Part shown: piece by piece, positions 6,344-9,133 of the stretch
Layout: each line of letters begins with the position of its first letter
Position numbering within the stretch: position 1 is the first letter of the stretch
Program-made: the position numbers and the translations under genes
The notes under the pieces: model-generated
Told to the model about the DNA's origin: nothing
Seen by the model: the letters and a program-made list of their open reading frames with translations, nothing else
Databases searched by the model: none
Origin: an uncultured Sphingomonas sp.
GTDB lineage: Bacteria > Pseudomonadota > Alphaproteobacteria > Sphingomonadales > Sphingomonadaceae
Length of the DNA stretch: 9,133 nt
Direction of reading: 5' to 3'
Assembly: GCA_946886645.1 (NCBI GenBank)
Contig: CAMPIY010000062.1
Coordinates: 1 to 9,133, forward strand

Positions 6344-7290
6344 TGCCATCGCGCCGCGATTTGCTCACCACGGCGGGCGCGCTCGGGGTCATGGCGCTAA
6401 TCGGCTCGGCCCAGCCTGCCCTGGCGCAGCCATTCGAGGAGATACCGCTTTGGCCCGGACGCCCGCCTGGCAAGGGCGCCGTCTCGGGTCCCGAAGTCAT
6501 CGGGAAGCAGGGGGCGGGATACGGCGCCGTATCGAACGTCTCGCATCCCAGGATGCGGGTCTATCGGCCGAGCAAGCCGAACGGCCGAGCCGTCCTGATC
6601 TGCGGCGGCGGTGGATATTTCCGAATCCAGCTATGGAAGGAATCGACGCCTGCCGCGCGCTGGCTCCAGAGCCGCGGTTATACCGCCTTCGAGCTAGTCT
6701 ACCGCCTTCCGAACGACGGCTGGGACGCGGCCGCGCCGTTCGCCGACGCGCAGCGGGCAATGAAGATCATCCGCTCCCGCGCCGCCGAATTCGGGATCAA
6801 GCCGGACGCCATCGGCATTCTCGGCCAGTCGGCTGGCGGCCACCTCGCCGGCTTCACGGCGCTGCAGCCCGATCGCAAATTCTACGATGGCAGGGACCGC
6901 TACGAGGCGGTCAGCGCCCGGCCCGATTTCGCGGCCCTGCTGTTCCCCGTTGTCTCCCTGCGCAAGCCGTTCGACGGCACGCGCACACGCAAGGAAATCA
7001 TCGGCGAGCACCCGACGCGCGCGGCGGAGGACGCCTGGTCGCTGGACACCTATGCCTCCAAGGACGCCCCGCCGATGATCCTCTTTTCGTCGGCCGACGA
7101 TCCCACCACGCCGCCGGGTCACAACCTCGCGCTGTTTCGAGCTCTCAAGCAGGCCGGAGCGAGCGTCGAGATGCACATTTTCGCCGACGGCGGCCACGGC
7201 TGGGGTCTCGGCACGGCGGACCAGACCCTGAGCCAATGGCCTGAACTGCTCGCGGTCTGGCTCGATACACGAATCAACGAAAAGAAATGA
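6343..7290 (+). CDS. Tat-exported alpha/beta hydrolase (esterase, sugar-acetylesterase-like)
   Basis: This 315-residue protein is predicted to be periplasmic. It begins with a twin-arginine signal (SRRDLLTTAGALGVMALIG, residues 3-21) and a likely cleavage site after AQPALA (residue 28). The mature part has an alpha/beta-hydrolase core: LICGGGGYF (85-93) as the HGGG-like oxyanion loop, nucleophile elbow GQSAGG (161-166, S163), acid D252 or D253 (SADDPTTPP), and base H285 (GGHGWG). The LWPG opening and VLICGGGGY/ELVYRLP pattern resemble carbohydrate esterases of the BD-FAE/acetylxylan-esterase group, so ester hydrolysis is the expected chemistry; the substrate is unknown. The ATG at 6343 is preferred to the TTG at 6340 because GGGAGA (6331-6336) is well spaced, and TGATG links it to the dctA stop, implying translational coupling. 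Operon position between dctA and a TonB receptor suggests it releases a dicarboxylate from an ester for DctA. Confidence 0.85.
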   Translation: MPSRRDLLTTAGALGVMALIGSAQPALAQPFEEIPLWPGRPPGKGAVSGPEVIGKQGAGYGAVSNVSHPRMRVYRPSKPNGRAVLICGGGGYFRIQLWKESTPAARWLQSRGYTAFELVYRLPNDGWDAAAPFADAQRAMKIIRSRAAEFGIKPDAIGILGQSAGGHLAGFTALQPDRKFYDGRDRYEAVSARPDFAALLFPVVSLRKPFDGTRTRKEIIGEHPTRAAEDAWSLDTYASKDAPPMILFSSADDPTTPPGHNLALFRALKQAGASVEMHIFADGGHGWGLGTADQTLSQWPELLAVWLDTRINEKK

Positions 7291-7301
7291 TGGGGAGGAC
7301 C

Positions 7302-9133
7302 ATGACGATGCCAATCACCAAGCTCGCCCGGCTGGCACTGTTGGGCGGCGCCAGCTTGTTCGCCACTGCCGCGGCCTCGGCGCAGGACCAAGCGGCTGCT
7401 CCCACGGAGACAAGCACCACCGAAACCACCGCCCAGCCGACCCAGCCGAACACTGAAGAGGCTGAAATCGTGGTCGTCGGCACCCGCATTCAGGGAGCGA
7501 AAATCAACGACGTCCTTCCGGTGACGGTGGTCGACGAAAAGGACATCGAGAACAGCGGCGCGACCTCCGGCGATGAAATTTTTCGAGCCATTCCCCAGGC
7601 CGGCACGGTCGCCTTCAACGAACAGAATGCAACCACTCAGAACAATGTTCGCGGCGACGTCGGCTCGATAAACCTGCGCGACTTGGGCACCGGCAACACC
7701 CTGTTGCTGATCAACGGCCGGCGGATGACGCTGCACCCGGGTTTCCAGACCGAGCTGCTGGTGCCCGTCGTTTCGTCCGACACCAACGAGATCGCGCCAG
7801 GGAGCGTGAGGCGGATCGAGGTCCTTCGCGACGGCGCCTCGGCGATCTATGGCGCCGACGCGGTGGCGGGTGTGATCAACACGCACCTCAAGGGCAAAAT
7901 GAAGGGCGGTTTCATCGAGGGCGACACCCGCCTTTCGGACGGAACCGACCTCTATAATGTTACCATCAACGGCGGCTTCGGCTTCGATTTCGCCGGTGGC
8001 CGCGGCAACCTGACGCTCTACGGCAGCTATTTTCATGAGAACGGCCTGCCCACCTCGGCACGCCGTTATTCGGCCAGCGGCGATCTCCGGCCGCTCGTCG
8101 AGGGCACGGACTTCGAGGGCGATGCCTCGTTCAACAATTTGAATACCTTCGGTCCGTTCGGCCAGTTCGACATCCAGGCGCCGTCGAACCGGACGCCGAT
8201 CGGCGACGACGACTTCTATCTTCAGCCGGATACCTTCCCGGGGTGTGACTTCGATTTCGGCGGAGGCCTTTGTGCGGTGGGCGGAACGACGCCCGCAGCG
8301 GCAGTCCGGTTCAATGAGAATTTCGGCGGATCGCTCATCAGCCGCAAGAACCGCTACAATGCGCTGGCCCTGCTGAGCTACGAACTCACCGACAATTTGG
8401 AAGCCTATTTCGAAGGCAGCTACTACCGCTCCGAGAATCGCCGTCGCACCGAGCCGTCCGCCATTCTCACTGCGGTGCCGGTGGGCATCTCCCGCGATGC
8501 CTATTGGAATCCGTTCGGCCCGACCCTGCGCGACGGCCTGCCCAACCCCAACCGATTGCCCGGCACCACCATCGCGGCCGGCGGCGCGGACCTGATCATG
8601 GAACGCTATCGCTTTGCGGACGCGGGTAATCGCATTGTCGACGTCGACAAGGACACATATCGCCTGGTTGCCGGGTTGCGCGGCGAGATCGGCGCGTGGG
8701 ATTTCGATACCGGGGTGCTCTATTCGGAATCGGATCTAATCGACCTTGAGCGCAACCGGGTGTCGTTGACCCTGATGCAGGAAGCCATCAACCGGACGAC
8801 ACCGGATGCCTATAACCCCTTCAACGGAGGGTGTCTGGACGACCCGGCCAACGGCGATTGCACGCCCAATCCGCAGTCCGTGATCGACTCGTTCCTGGTC
8901 GATGTGTACCGCAAGGGCGGCACCAGCCTGGCGCTGGCCGACTTCAAGATCAGCCGCGATGATCTGTTCTCGCTCCCAGGCGGCAATCTGGGCGTTGCGA
9001 CTGGCGTCGAATGGCGCCGCGAAACCTTCTACGACGATCGCGATCCCCGGCTCGACGGCACCATCACTTTCACCGACAGCGTGACCGGCGTGTTCAACGG
9101 CAGCGACGTCGCCGGCACGAGTGAATCGCCCGA
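7302..9133 (+). CDS. TonB-dependent outer-membrane receptor (3' end cut by window)
   Basis: The frame from ATG 7302 is open for 610 codons and runs off the window, so the gene is complete at the 5' end only; receptors of this type usually have about 900-1000 residues. GGGGAGG at 7292-7298 fits the start, and the hydrolase stop is 11 bases upstream, so it is probably cotranscribed with dctA and the hydrolase. The signal peptide cleaves after about residue 27 (AASA/Q). A Thr/Pro/Glu-rich linker leads to a TonB box near EIVVVGTR (55-62). The plug domain (about 65-195) has LLLINGRRM and RIEVLRDGASAIYGADAVAGVIN. Beta-barrel strands follow, with alternating aromatic residues such as ADFKISRDDLF and GVATGVEWRRETFYDD. 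Cysteines C315/C324 and C511/C520 form two pairs with the same spacing, probably disulfides in surface loops. The substrate cannot be read from sequence; the operon suggests a dicarboxylate-bearing or esterified compound. Confidence 0.93.
   Translation, partial: MTMPITKLARLALLGGASLFATAAASAQDQAAAPTETSTTETTAQPTQPNTEEAEIVVVGTRIQGAKINDVLPVTVVDEKDIENSGATSGDEIFRAIPQAGTVAFNEQNATTQNNVRGDVGSINLRDLGTGNTLLLINGRRMTLHPGFQTELLVPVVSSDTNEIAPGSVRRIEVLRDGASAIYGADAVAGVINTHLKGKMKGGFIEGDTRLSDGTDLYNVTINGGFGFDFAGGRGNLTLYGSYFHENGLPTSARRYSASGDLRPLVEGTDFEGDASFNNLNTFGPFGQFDIQAPSNRTPIGDDDFYLQPDTFPGCDFDFGGGLCAVGGTTPAAAVRFNENFGGSLISRKNRYNALALLSYELTDNLEAYFEGSYYRSENRRRTEPSAILTAVPVGISRDAYWNPFGPTLRDGLPNPNRLPGTTIAAGGADLIMERYRFADAGNRIVDVDKDTYRLVAGLRGEIGAWDFDTGVLYSESDLIDLERNRVSLTLMQEAINRTTPDAYNPFNGGCLDDPANGDCTPNPQSVIDSFLVDVYRKGGTSLALADFKISRDDLFSLPGGNLGVATGVEWRRETFYDDRDPRLDGTITFTDSVTGVFNGSDVAGTSESP

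Noticed and set aside
4898..6349. 483-residue open frame antisense to dctA
   Set aside because: Its composition (very rich in Gln, Asp, Gly, Arg, His) is what the reverse complement of GC-rich membrane-protein codons gives. No domain is recognisable and dctA on the other strand is unambiguous.
7119..8036. 305-residue minus-strand frame over the hydrolase and receptor
   Set aside because: It spans the junction of two solid plus-strand genes and shows no family motif; a GC-rich shadow frame.

Overview
The window looks like chromosomal DNA of a high-GC alphaproteobacterium, most likely a sphingomonad (Sphingomonas/Sphingopyxis/Novosphingobium type). This is inferred from the GC-rich codon use, the DctB/DctD/DctA protein types, and the large TonB-dependent receptor with an acidic TonB box near EIVVVGTR. 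No database search was possible, so the taxonomic call is an inference.

Layout: (1) 1-468 (+) is the 3' part of an XRE-type regulator with a C-terminal cupin domain. (2) 541-1560 (+) is a complete enolase-superfamily dipeptide epimerase, or an N-acyl-amino-acid racemase of the DgcA type. The 72-bp gap between the two holds an inverted repeat that could be the regulator's operator. (3) A 40-bp convergent gap follows. (4) On the minus strand lies a two-gene two-component operon: the DctB-type sensor kinase (4746-2944), then the DctD-type AAA+ response regulator (2947-1601), with a 4-base ATGA overlap. (5) A divergent intergenic region (4747-4960) carries a perfect palindrome and a second, weaker copy exactly 32 bp away. 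(6) On the plus strand an apparent operon runs dctA (4961-6343), a Tat-exported alpha/beta hydrolase (6343-7290), and a TonB-dependent receptor (7302 to the window end, cut). Gene spacing there is a 1-base overlap and then 11 bases.

Working model: DctB senses a C4-dicarboxylate in the periplasm and phosphorylates DctD. DctD binds the paired TGTGCG-N6-CGCACA sites and switches on dctA, and by operon structure also the exported hydrolase and the outer-membrane receptor. This suggests a three-layer uptake route: receptor across the outer membrane, periplasmic ester cleavage, then DctA across the inner membrane. It would extend the usual dicarboxylate system to larger or esterified dicarboxylate-bearing compounds.

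The most unusual detail is that the sigma-54 contact motif of the DctD-like protein (normally GAFTGA) reads GALGPG, and I find no GG-N10-GC sigma-54 promoter upstream of dctA. Together these point to a DctD that has become sigma-54 independent. No tRNA, rRNA, CRISPR or mobile element was seen.
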